A stretch of DNA of 64,000 nt, taken from the NCBI GenBank assembly GCA_022315425.1, contig JAIUPT010000008.1, positions 637,541 through 701,540 of the forward strand, read 5' to 3'. Source of the stretch: Pseudevernia furfuracea (lineage: Eukaryota; Ascomycota; Lecanoromycetes; Lecanorales; Parmeliaceae). Made by a program: the position numbers and the translations under genes. Of the stretch, positions 1-10,763 are shown piece after piece. How positions within the stretch are numbered: position 1 is the first letter of the stretch; every line of letters starts with the position of its first letter. The notes beneath the pieces were generated by a model. The model saw nothing but the letters and a program-made list of their open reading frames with translations, did no database searches and was not told the DNA's origin.

Positions 1-2
1 TC

Positions 3-1013
3 ATGGACGTGTATACAGGAGCCCACAAGGAGGCTCAGGAGGCCCAGGCGCCGAATATTGATGACGGTAGTGAGCCTTTGAGATGTCCTTACAGACCGGC
101 TGAGCACGAGGCACCTAGGCGGGAGAAGCCAGACCTTCTCGTGGCTGATGCCGCCCGCTCTTGTCTTTCGCCCGCTGCCCTCAGCCTATGCCTCCCAAGT
201 ACCGTGCTTACTGCTCCGGTGCTTGGGGAGCAGCTGCCCCCTTTTCCAATAGCTTATCTGCTTCACAGCCCATACTCGCCTGTACAGCTCGAGCAGCAAC
301 CCCACCTATGCGATCACGACGCTAAGTGGAGAGAAGCGTTCGAAGACCTGCTAGCTGTGCAAAATGGGAAGGAACTACCACCTAAGCGCTCGCAGAGAAT
401 GCCCGAAAGCAGTGTCGACTGGGTGAGAGTGATGATAGATTTGGCAATGTGCAAAAGAGAGGAGGATACCGAGGAATCGAGCAGTGATACTGGCAAGACG
501 TCAGAGGCTATGAAACAATATCCGGGATTCCTGTCACGCTTTACCAGTACAAGACAGGCTGAGAACGACGCTGAAGAGAACGAAGACGCGGATAACGATG
601 ATCTCGATGACGACGGTGGTACTGAGATTACAGAGTTGGCAATGTATGACAGATTGTTTGGCTCACAGCAGCCATCATCAAACGGTACTGCCAGGGCCGC
701 CGCTCGATCCCTTGCACATTCGCAACAGGACTCCTCTCCGTCCGACAAATACAGTAAAAACCCAAGCATACTCTCCACCCTCACAACCACGGAGCGGACT
801 ACTCTCCAAGATGGTAGCGTACACACCAAGGTTGTGCTAAAAAAACGCTTCTCCGACGGGCGCGAAGAGAGCACCGAAACAGTACACCACCAGAATGTTG
901 TCCGCCAGACGCAGGATGCTGCGTCCAAGTCTAACAAAGATGAAGATGCCAAGAAAATGAGGAAAGATAAGGAGACCAAAGAGAAAGAATCTAGCGGTTG
1001 GTTTTGGTCATAG
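3..1013 (+). CDS. Hypothetical fungal protein, possibly 5'-truncated
   Basis: I do not recognise this gene. The frame is open from the first ATG in the window to a TAG at 1011-1013 (336 residues) and may begin further left or contain an unrecognised intron. The N-terminal 75 residues have low-information composition. A more protein-like segment starts near residue 88 (PYSPVQLEQ) and includes KWREAFEDLL and VDWVRVMIDLAM. An acidic stretch follows near residues 188-206, then a T/S-rich segment with TLQDGSVHTKVVLKKRF, a basic lysine-rich run, and an aromatic C-terminus, GWFWS. The Trp/Phe C-terminal tail after a charged linker suggests a binding peptide or membrane-associated tail, which is inference only. 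A 279-residue open frame on the opposite strand is treated as a shadow. No signal peptide or membrane segment is convincing. Confidence 0.5.
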   Translation: MDVYTGAHKEAQEAQAPNIDDGSEPLRCPYRPAEHEAPRREKPDLLVADAARSCLSPAALSLCLPSTVLTAPVLGEQLPPFPIAYLLHSPYSPVQLEQQPHLCDHDAKWREAFEDLLAVQNGKELPPKRSQRMPESSVDWVRVMIDLAMCKREEDTEESSSDTGKTSEAMKQYPGFLSRFTSTRQAENDAEENEDADNDDLDDDGGTEITELAMYDRLFGSQQPSSNGTARAAARSLAHSQQDSSPSDKYSKNPSILSTLTTTERTTLQDGSVHTKVVLKKRFSDGREESTETVHHQNVVRQTQDAASKSNKDEDAKKMRKDKETKEKESSGWFWS

Positions 1014-1380
1014 AAGCTTCCAATATTCTCCCTATGGAGTCTAGCTAAGGATGGGGTTTGGTGACGGGAGCATAGCGTGGGAGGAAAGCAAACATATTTG
1101 CTGGGGGAAGGATAATGGCGCTGTCTCTCTGCTCGTTGTGCTATGAAGTCCACTCAGTTGTATTTGACAATGTAGCTATTCACTCATACAGCCTCTAAGT
1201 ACCGGTAGCGGAAACCTTTTTCATATAAAGTTGGATCAAATCCATCACTTATGACAGAAAATCCGTGGTATCTCTAGGAAGGTGACCGCTTTTAGGAAAA
1301 GTAGCTTTCCCCATGCTCTGTGCAGATTTTAATGTAGGATGGCGTCCTACATGAGATCAGCTCCGAAAGGACGCGCTTCG
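1014..1380. other. Intergenic, convergent 3' regions
   Basis: This 367-base spacer lies between the stop of the left-edge gene and the stop of HAT2 on the other strand. It probably holds both 3' untranslated regions. I see no gene or repeat in it. Confidence 0.6.
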
Positions 1381-2814
1381 TTACTCCAATTCCTCAATAG
1401 GCACGTCATCCGCATCCTTCCCCACAATTGCGTTCGCTACTTTCCAGACCTGTATCAGGTTATCCTCCGCTGCGCTGCATAGTACCCACGGATCGTTCAT
1501 GTTCCAGCTGAAATCGGCGATACGGTTCGTGTGGCCGCCGTGCATGAACAGGCTTCATATTTTAGTTTCACCTCCCAATCAGCCTTTGGATGGTCTGTAG
1601 ACTTACAGCTCAGGTGGGCCATCCTCTGCATCATCAGGCGTCTGCTCCTCGCCCACGCGACTGAGATCCCAGAATATTACACGCCGGTCATAGCTCGAGC
1701 TTCCAAGAATGGCTTCTTCGAACGGATGCCATGCAAGGGACGTAACCGAGTCATTATGACCGACGAGAGCATGCAGTTTTGATTTCAGGTTTCGCAAGTC
1801 CCATATTCCTATCGACTTATCTGCTGAACCTGTAGCCAAGACGTACTCACTAGCTGGGTTGAAAGAAAGGGCATTGATAGCGTCTTGGTGTCCATCCACG
1901 GCCTGAGTTGCGGAGGATGTTATCGAGGGGGAGCGAGTGTCAAGAATCTGGAGGGTGAGATCATCCGAGACGGTACCAATTAAAGAAGCATGCAGAGGGT
2001 GATATTGAACGTCGTTCACAATGGCGGTATGGTGCGTGTAGGTTCGAGCGGCGTAAAGAGCTTTGTTGCTGGTGGTGAATTTGGTTATATCCCTAGAGGG
2101 TGAGCAAGTCAAAGGTAAGGGCGTACTGTACGGACTCACCATAATCTTACGGTCTGATCTTCGCTCCCGGTAGCGAGATGCCCCGCTTGATGGGGGCTCC
2201 AGCTCAGTCCAAAGCCTTCTGAATCGTGGCCCAGGAGTTCCACTTGCGGATTTATGTTTCCCGTGGGCTGGCTGGGGTGTTTCGTTCTGTCCCATATCAT
2301 GACCCTTCCATCGACACACATCGTGGCGATTAAATTTGGGTTCTGGGGCTGATATCTGGCTTTGTTGACCTCGCCTGGATGGTCTATTTTCTGAACAATA
2401 TTGAACTTCACTTCCATGACTGGTGACTTTTTCGAAGCTCCGCCTCCATACCCGCCAATCTCTTCCCGATCGTCATCGTAGTCTGCTGCATCGGGCGTGA
2501 TCGGCTTCGGCAGTTGTATTTGAGCTATCTGTAGATAATTTTGTGCTTCGTTGGATGTGTGTGTGCCAATAAGAAGTCGATGAGTCGCATACTCCTTTTC
2601 TGGTGTTCTGCTCTTGTAAGTAGGATGCCCGTTCTCTGCAGTCTGTCGAAACGTACTCTTGCTTATCTGGCAGCCATTGTGTGGTGAGCGTAGGCCATTC
2701 AAGAGCGGTGCTAAGCATCAGATCGTAGAGAAATGGCGCATTCTTTTTCCATGTCTTATATTCTTCATTGACAATTTTCTCCTCCATCTGCTCCTCTTCT
2801 CGGTCCTCGTCCAT
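1381..2814 (-). CDS. HAT2: Histone acetyltransferase type B subunit 2 (RbAp48/Msi1-type WD40)
   Basis: Histone-binding WD40 subunit of the HAT-B complex that acetylates newly made H4; relatives also serve CAF-1 and other chromatin complexes. Exons on the minus strand: 2657-2814, 2140-2610, 1607-2092, 1381-1552, giving 428 residues, the usual length. The start is the ATG at 2814; the codon two before it in the open frame is GTG. The N-terminal helix contains NEEYKTWKKNAPFLYDL and LEWPTLTTQWLP, typical of RBBP4/7. The charged loop IGGYGGG and WD repeats follow (LATGSEDQTVRLWD, THHTAIVNDVQYHPLH, LATGSADKSIGIWDLR). After the last join the protein reads PPELLFMHGGHTNRIADFSW and ends PIEELE. The three introns (46, 47, 54 nt) are phase 2 and begin GTACGT, GTGAGT and GTAAGT. 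It is divergent from XRN1. Confidence 0.95.
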
Positions 2815-3365
2815 GGTCACTGCAGTCGAGATGTCAATTTGAGATCAGCTGGAAAAAGAAACGGTCTCTTTACTGCCAAGCTCGTGATCCCCACCGTTCT
2901 CCATTGCGAAGGAGAGCCTCACAGATCCCTAGTCGAATCCTTGTTGTCAGGTAGCAGCTAGAAGCCAAATCTTAGTTGTTGTCTAGGCTTGGTGCGAGTT
3001 GACAAGCTTCAAATTCGAGAGGGTAAGGATTTTGGTAAAGTGTAAAGTAGGAGATGCACGAGGCAATCAATCTGGGGTTAGAGTACGCGCAGCAGCGCGG
3101 TTCCGTACTCTAAAGTACTTAGGTTCCTGGCGCGTGAATGAATTTAGCCTAACTACACTAACCTTAGTGCGGACACTGACAGTGGCATACCTTATGTAGG
3201 GTACCTTGAGTTTGAGTCCCCTCATACTTCACACAGACCCTTCACTTTCTGCCAAGAGACTGATGAGGCAGTATATGCGCACTTACTTAAATGCACTTCT
3301 GACGAATACTGGCATTCTGACTGAGCAATAATCTCTCCGACAGCTTTACGACGACATTCATCAAG
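2815..3365. promoter_or_regulatory. Divergent HAT2/XRN1 intergenic promoter region
   Basis: These 551 bases separate two divergent start codons and must contain both promoters. Between 3105 and 3215 there are several variants of the CTAAAGTACTTAGG / GGTACCTT type that recur in other spacers of this window. No specific factor site is assigned. Confidence 0.5.
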
Positions 3366-6300
3366 ATGGGTGTTCCTAAATTCTTCAGATGGTGTTACCC
3401 TTTTCATTCAGAACCAGAATTGAGTATTTACATAGTGCAGGATGAGCGAGAGGTATCCAGCAATTTCTCAACTCATAGCGGAGAACCGGATACCTGAATT
3501 TGACAACCTCTGTAAGTTACACAGGCCTGGACAGGTGAAGATAGGTACAGCGCCTGATGTATTTCTACAGACCTCGACATGAACGGTATCATACACAACT
3601 GTACCCACAATGATTCGGATTCGCCTACGTTTCGCATGACCGAGGAGAAAATGTTCATCGCTATCTTCAACTACATTGAGCATCTGTTTGGCAAAATTCG
3701 GCCCAAGAAGCTGTTCTTCATGGCGGTTGATGGCGTTGCTCCTCGTGCCAAGATGAACCAGCAGCGAGCTCGCCGATTCAGATCTGCTTTGGACGCCGAG
3801 AAAGCAAAGGAGAAGGCGTTGCGAGAAGGTGCCGAGATGCCCACAGAGGATGCTTTCGACAGCAATTGCATCACCCCGGGTAAAGCTGTTCTAGGTCACT
3901 GATGAAATTTCGGACAAAAAGCTTACAGGCGCAGGGACGGATTTCATGGCCAGGCTGACACGTCAACTCAGATATTTCATCAACAAAAAGGTGTCAGAGG
4001 ACATTGACTGGCAAGGCGTAGAGATCGTGCTTTCAGGGCACGAAGTACCTGGGGAGGGAGAGCACAAAATTATGGAATACATCAGGCTTGCGAAAGCTCA
4101 GCCAGAATACAATGCCAATATCAGACATTGTCTTTACGGCCTTGACGCGGACCTTATCATGTTGGGCTTGCTCAGCCACGACCCTCATTTTTGCTTGCTG
4201 CGAGAAGAGGTCACTTTCGGTCGAGCGACCCAAAAGAAGTCCAAGGAATTGGAGCATCAAAACTTCTACTTAATGCACTTGTGCATTGTCAGAGAGTATT
4301 TGGAATTGGAGTTCCAGGAGCTAAAAGAATCGTCTGTTCTGGAATTTCCTTTTGACATGGAGCGAGTAATAGACGACTTCATCTTGATGGCTTTCTTTGT
4401 TGGGAACGACTTTCTACCAAATCTTCCGAACCTGCATATTAACGAAGGAGCATTGGCTCTCATGTTCAAGGTGTATAAATCCGTCTTGCCCAAAGCTGGT
4501 GGTTACATTAATGAGCGCGGTATTATCGACACGTCGCGGCTGGCACTCCTTTTGGACGAACTTTCTCACGTGGAATATCGCTTTTTCGAATCGGCGAGTG
4601 CTGATGAAAGTTGGTTCAAGGGAAAGCAAATGGGAAAGGTGGATGTCATGGAGAAAGACGACCGCAGGAATAGAAAGGGGCCTTTGTCAATGTCTAGTCC
4701 TCAGAAGGACTTGTTCAAGAAAGTGAAGAGATACGTCAGCAGTCGGACCAATGATCCTTCCATTCCAAAGACTTCCCTCGATCTCCCTCCAAATTTGAAT
4801 GCCAGAGATCGGAAATTCATCCAAGAGCTGGCTGAAGATATCCATTTGCAATGGAAAAGCGTTGCGAATGGTGAAGGTGAAAAACATTTGCAGCTCGATT
4901 TTCCAGGCAAACTTCAAGGAGACGAGGATGACGAAGATGTGGAAGATGAGGAGGCTTCGATCGCATTGCTTCGTGTCATCAAACGCTATGATAATGCCAA
5001 GATAGTCGACGTCACGGCGGAAGAAGTGCAGGAGCAAGTGGACAAGGAATACGAAGAGAAGTTTCAGACTTGGAAGAACGAGTATTACAAGAATAAGTTC
5101 GAATGGGGGCTGGAAAACGAAACAGAGATGCGCAACTTGACAGAAAATTACGTTCAGGGCCTGCAGTGGGTGTTATTCTATTATTACCGTGGAGTAGCAT
5201 CCTGGTCGTGGTTCTACGGGTACCACTACTCTCCATTGATATCGGGTAAGCGCTCTTTGGGCTGTTCTTCGCTTGCAGTCTTCGGCACTGCTGCTGACAC
5301 ATTCTAGATGTCAAACTAGGCTTAAACGCAGACACAAACTTTCATCTAGGACAACCGTTCAGACCATATCAGCAACTGATGGGCGTCTTGCCTGACCGAA
5401 GCAAGACCATTGTACCAACGCCCTACCACGATTTGATGACAAATCCTAACTCACCCATTATCGATTTCTATCCTCGCGACTTCGAATTAGATATGAACGG
5501 CAAGAAGATGGAATGGGAGGCGGTCGTCAAAATTCCTTTCATCGATGAGCGCCGACTATTGCCAGCAATGAAAACCAGAGAACATTTGCTATCCCAGGCC
5601 GAAAAGGACCGCAACGAATTTGGAGTGTCATTGAGATTTGCCTACTCGCCAGACGTTGAGTTTACTTATCCTAGTTCTCTTGTTGGCATGTTTCCAGATA
5701 TACCGAACTGCCACTGTGTGGAAAACATCTTCGATCTACCGACGATGGAAGGCTTGGATTATCATGTTGGATTAATGCGTGGTGTCAAACTTGGGGAGTC
5801 CGCACTTGCTGGCTTTCCAAGCTTGAAGACGCTACCATTTTCGGGAAACCTTGGTTTCCACGGCGTGAACATTTTTCAGCAAGACAGCAGAAACGAGAGC
5901 ATGGTAGTCACCTTGCTGGAGCCGGAGCTGCGGACAAAGGTTGAAGCCGCAAAGTCTCTGCTTGGTCGCAAAGTCCATATTGGCTACCCTTTCCTATCCG
6001 AAGCCAAAGTCATCCGGGTCTCTGACGAATTATTCAACTATAGCCTGCCCGAGAGTGGTGCAGGTCCCCCAATTGCGGTACCTCACGGCCCTCAAGAGGT
6101 CGATATGTGGCATAAGAAAGCCGAGCGGATCGAGTCTGTCTACAGCAAGAGATTAGGGATGATGATTGGGGAAGTCCAGTCACTAGTTCATGTAGACACT
6201 CTCAAGGGTTTGAAGAAGACTGATGACGGGGCCACCGTTAAGGAGTACGCACACATCGAAGGCATAGAAACAGATTATGCTTCGCAAACCGTGGTTGAGC

Positions 6301-7892
6301 AAGTGGCCAACGAAGATCCGCGTTTCTTGGAAAAGGCTGCGCTTTCAATAGAAGAAGAGTTTCCAATAGGTTCGAGAGCCTTTTTCCTTGGGGAGTTCAA
6401 TTACGGCAGGCCTCTACAGGTTGTTGGCCACACAGCAAACAAAGCGGACCTATGGGTCTCGACGGTGGCAGCCAAAGTCCCAGAATTTGGCCGTCAGATA
6501 GTGAAAGATGCAGACCGTCACTCGCACTACACCCCTTCGTTCGCGGTTGCAAAAGCTTTAGGCCTGAACCCTCTCGTCCTCAGCAAAATCACCTCTTCCT
6601 TCCAAGTGGCTCTTGATGATAACAGGGTCAATCTGGGTCTGAACCTGAAATTCGAAGCGAAGAAATTGAAGGTGCTTGGGTACTCGCGAAAAACGACCGG
6701 CTGGGAGTTCAGTGAGAAGGCAGTCCAGCTGATACAACATTATATGATCAAATTCCCAGAGTTCATCGCTGGAATACAACGGAACTCGCAAGGTAATATA
6801 TATGATGCCACTGACTTCTACCCTCAATCCGAGGCGAAGGACAGGATCAAGGCCATACAAGCTTGGCTCAAGGAGATTGAATCAAAAAGCTTTGAGAAAG
6901 TACCTCTGGACGCAGAGCAGCTTGACTCTGAGGCTGTCAGCAAGATCGAACAGGCTGCCGATGAGGCCCTCCAGATTGATCCGCAGGGAGAAGGTGTCAA
7001 CAAGAAAATCAATGGCGCACCTAGAAACGCTCTGTTGAAACCCTCAGATGCGGAGCAAAGACTGAGTCACCAGCGATTCTCGCTTGGCGACCGCGTGGTG
7101 TATGTTCAAGATTCAGGCCGAGTGCCGATAGCAACACGCGGGACAGTCGTTGGGAAGACGCGGACCTCAAGGGTTACTCTTCTTGATGTCGTTTTTGATG
7201 TCACCTTTATGAGTGGTACATCCTTGGAAGACAGATGCACGCCGTTTCGAGGGTCTACCGTACCTGTCCATACTGTACTCAATCTCACAAATCGTCAAGT
7301 GGTTGCCGGATCTCGTGCCGGCGGGCAAAATCGGCACCAAGCTCAAACGCAGCAATTGACCGTAAATGGATACGGAGCGCCCCTTGGACCAAACGGTCGA
7401 GGGCAACTAATTCCAGCACAGGTGCCAGGACCTCTTCGGGGATCCTTCCGAGGAGCTGTGGCTGGACAATCGAATGGAGTTCGTGGTGGAGGCCCGAGGG
7501 GTCGAAGTGGTCCTGGCCATAGCGAGGAGCAGAGTGGGCAACAGCATACACTTCCGATACGCAATCAACCGCCCGCGCAGACTAACGACTCTCGCGGAAG
7601 GGGACAGCCAAATGGCACGAGTCGCGGCAGGCCTAACCCTCGGCAAGTCCATCGAAACAGCTATGCAAAGTTAGACGAGGCCGAAGCTGACAATGCTGTG
7701 GTTCAAAACAATACAGCCTTCCAGCCACGGTCGTATGCAAACACGCCACCCCCAGCAAGTCTGGATAGCAATAGCAGAGCAGGTAGTAGAGGAGGACGAG
7801 GCGCAATTAGGGGCGGTCCACATCGTGGAGTCGTTCCAAGAGGGAGAGGAGCCCCACGAAGTAGAGCGACTGTGGTAGTACGGCAGCAGTAA
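3366..7892 (+). CDS. XRN1: 5'-3' exoribonuclease 1
   Basis: Cytoplasmic processive 5'-3' exoribonuclease that degrades decapped mRNA. Exons: 3366-3391, 3441-3511, 3571-3879, 3935-5245, 5308-7892, giving 1433 residues, normal for Xrn1. The joined N-terminus reads MGVPKFFRWMSERYPAISQL. Active-site landmarks are DMNGIIHNC (about residue 35), PGTDFMARL, VPGEGEHKIMEYI (about 170-180) and LDADLIMLGL (about 204). The central part has EWGLENETEMRNL, WVLFYYYRGVASWSWFYGYH and PFRPYQQLMGVLP, all Xrn1 signatures. Residues after about 1180 are rich in Gly, Arg, Gln and Pro with RGG/RGR repeats, ending PRSRATVVVRQQ, probably a disordered RNA- or decapping-factor-binding tail. At the third intron I chose the acceptor at 3934 over one nine bases earlier because it restores TPGTDFMARL. 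Confidence 0.97.
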
Positions 7893-8457
7893 TGATATCT
7901 AGAGCATAGCTAGGGAGCCAGACCATATTCAGACGCCATTTGGCAGGGCAAGGTGGATGATTGGATGTCCACAGCGCTCGGTTCGCGCCGTCAGATCTTG
8001 GTCGGTCATCGAACCTGTACTCGTACATATCCAACTAGATAGAACCTCAATTCCGAGCGAATCCCAGAGACTCTAGGTATTTCCACACGTACATCGCAGA
8101 ATCCTTCGTCGTTCAGTCCAAGCTTACAGTTGCTTAGCAAATTGAAAGGCTGCAACCCAACCACATCTTCATTCGTTGGGTAATGTCCATGATTACAAAC
8201 GTTCTGGAAACAGTACCATATGAGATTATGGTTTGGTATAGTTTTAAGTTTGTTTTGCCCGTCAAATCTGTTAGCTCAATGCATTAGATACATTCTGACA
8301 ACTTTGACAGCTGCAGTACGATACATCAAACAAGAACAAGCTAAGATTTTGGGCCTCAAAGTTGTGCCCGAGGACGGTCCTCGTATCTGCAGTCGCAGAG
8401 AGTCAGCAGCTTGACCAAATGGACGGCCCAGAATACTAGAAGCAAATCTGAAATAAC
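7893..8457. other. Intergenic, convergent 3' regions
   Basis: This 565-base spacer lies between the XRN1 stop and the stop of the questin-oxidase-like gene on the other strand. No gene is recognisable. A frame continuing at 8276-8457 can be read only if an intron of 26 nt or less existed, so I end the upstream gene at 8458. Confidence 0.55.
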
Positions 8458-10061
8458 TCACTTCTCCCAAGCTTCTGGGAATCCTGCTGATCTGACCCAA
8501 GCATCCCCAGTATCTTCTACGCTGTCGATCGCTAAGAGCATAGTCAGCCAAATCGAGAAGTGATCCATTAGAAGCTTACCCATATGCCCGAGCTGCAACC
8601 ACATGTCACCTTTTATTCTGAACAGTGGGTCGTCCATACTATTTGCTGCACAGATATTCTCCCCATGAGCGAGAGCTCTGACGAGTTTAGCAGCATGGCC
8701 ATCGTCGTCATGGTGGAGTACACGGGAGAAAATACCGTCCCAAGCACCTGTTTCAACAATAGTGTTATCTTTTGCTGTTGCCGGGTGTTTGGGTTTATAG
8801 TTGTCGATGACGTCCATTCTCGGCTTTGGTGACCTTCTGGAGGCGTACATACAAAGGTCGAGTCGTCCTTTCCATTCCAAGAGACGAGCCTTGTTCTCGT
8901 CGCTCATCCAGGTAGCCTCTTTAAGAAATGCGTCATAGAAGATGGAGCAATTGACGCAGTGCATGTAGTAGAAGTCAAATTTTATCTGCTTTGGTGGATG
9001 CTGGGCTCCTCCGGTGTAGTAGACGGCGGCCTGAACGATCGAGTCAGCAGATCTCTTCTCGGATCAAGTCCGAGTAGTGAGATAGGTCCCGAGACTATTC
9101 TTTTTCCTGCGACGAGTCTTGCAACTCGAAATGCAGTACGAATCAGGAACAAATGGCTGCGGAAACACAACTCACGTTTGTCATTTCGGCCGTCTTCTCG
9201 ATGATTGCACCTGGCATAACCTTCCATTTGGCCGCGATACGAATCATCTCATCAGGTGCACGGACAAGAATGCCATCTCGGATTTTGTTTGGGTCGTCCC
9301 AGTTGGCAGCTGAGCTCAATTTCGTATCCGCACGAACTTCATCCAACAGCTCTACCATCGGCTTGCCTTTACCGCTTGAGGCGGCCGCTTTCTCGGCATC
9401 CAGCATAAAAGGTCCAATCCATGAATCATGCACGGCTGCTTGAGCAAGAGCTTCAGCGATAATTGCTGGCTGCTTGAACTCGACACCGAAGCCTAAATGA
9501 ATCATCGGGTGGAGGAATCCCGCGTGCAAGCGAACAAGCATATCATCTGCCCGCTCGTCACCCTTCAAACAATACTCGTTAATGACTTCCTCGTAGCCTT
9601 TGTTGTCAATCTCGCCTCGAAAGTATTCCAGGTAATCATGATAATACCTTTCGTTGCCAAGATAATCATGGAACTTTTGACGGTCATGTAGATCCTCTAC
9701 GATGGCATCATCAAGAGGTTGAGATTTTCGCTGATACGTCTTGTTTTTGTCATAATGCGTCTGAATCAGTTCTGGGGATGCTCCGAGAGCGTACAGAGTC
9801 AGAATGTGATGAGCTATATGATCTGCACGGGAGGGTCAGAAAGACAACAAACAGACTGTGTGATGGGAAAGAGCCGGGAGAGAGAATGCACTTGGCGGAC
9901 TTACTATGGAAACCGGACGCATTGAAGAAACAATGGTGGATCTCGTGGTTCTCCTGCAATACTTGGGATGCCTTGGCCGCAGATTCTTTCGTAACGCTCG
10001 GGAGATGAAATACGCCACAGTGGTCTGAAGACAGCTTTACTTGTGAGGCTGAGGCAGACAT
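8458..10061 (-). CDS. Questin oxidase-like protein (AflY/HypX-type)
   Basis: Member of the fungal questin-oxidase-like family, which includes enzymes for oxidative ring opening of anthraquinone-type polyketides; the substrate here is unknown. Exons on the minus strand: 9905-10061, 9176-9822, 8580-9030, 8458-8531, giving 442 residues. The first join creates NHIAHHILTLYALGASPEL, the family's N-terminal histidine motif. Later landmarks are YHDYLEYFRGEI, RLHAGFLHPMIHLGFGVEF, and after the third exon begins AAVYYTGGAQHPPKQIKFDF and MHCVNCSIFY. The last join gives LGHMAIDSVEDTGDAWVRSA. The last intron (48 nt) can also be read through without a stop, so an automatic caller may miss it. No polyketide synthase or other pathway gene lies beside it in this window, so a metabolic-cluster role is not supported here. 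Confidence 0.92.
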
Positions 10062-10763
10062 GTTGGTCTGATGCCTGAGGCTTTTGGTCCTGTGAACGAC
10101 CGATGGCTCTTTACCGGGCCGAGAAGAAGGAACAAATGAGAAAGTGGCACAAATTTGAGAAAGATCAAGGAGCAGAATGGATCTTTTGCTATAGAAAATG
10201 GGCCGAAGGGCTAACATTGACCAAGTGAATTGAAGCAAGTGGTGTAAGGTATATGTATGTATCGTATGTACGTATTTGATTGAGGGGTGCTTTCCGCTCT
10301 GGTCCTGTCTGATGACGTCCTACTGCTTCAGTCCTTGCTTGCCCACCGTGTGCCTACTGGCATAAAGATGGAAGTGAGTGAGTGGTCTAGAAGTCTCCCG
10401 AGGTCCTTACTACCTGGTGCTACTGTGCTATGTCTATTCTGCTTACCAAAGTTCATCCGACTCGGCGCCGAGAAAGTGCGAGACGTTGCCACCCGCCAAG
10501 CCATGATTTCAAGTTCAGCTAATTTCTCTCTCCCATTCCATTTGCTTCAAGTATCATCGCTTACTTTACTACACCTGCTGTCTTCTTCATGTGCCGGAGA
10601 GGCATGTTTCACGATTGATTGGAGGGCAGAGAGGTCCAATCACTTATGATTTTCACTGATTTCCTCAACCTGCTTTCCAGTCTTCCCTGCAATGATCCCC
10701 CCTCATGCAAGACTATTGTCCTGCAAACGCCATCGCTATGCAATTCATTCAATGCTTCACATG
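10062..10763. other. Intergenic between two minus-strand genes
   Basis: This spacer of 702 bases holds the promoter of the questin-oxidase-like gene and the 3' region of SSL2. A short TATGTATGTATCGTATGTACG run lies near 10250-10272. No gene is recognisable. Confidence 0.5.

Noticed and set aside
314..1153. 279-codon open frame on the minus strand at the left end
   Set aside because: It overlaps the plus-strand frame almost fully, has serine-rich codon-shadow composition and no recognisable motif.
8276..8551. Extra C-terminal exon for the questin-oxidase-like gene (FASSILGRPFGQ...)
   Set aside because: It would need an intron of only 14 or 26 nt. The family motif SVEDTGDAWVRSA already ends normally with a stop at 8458.
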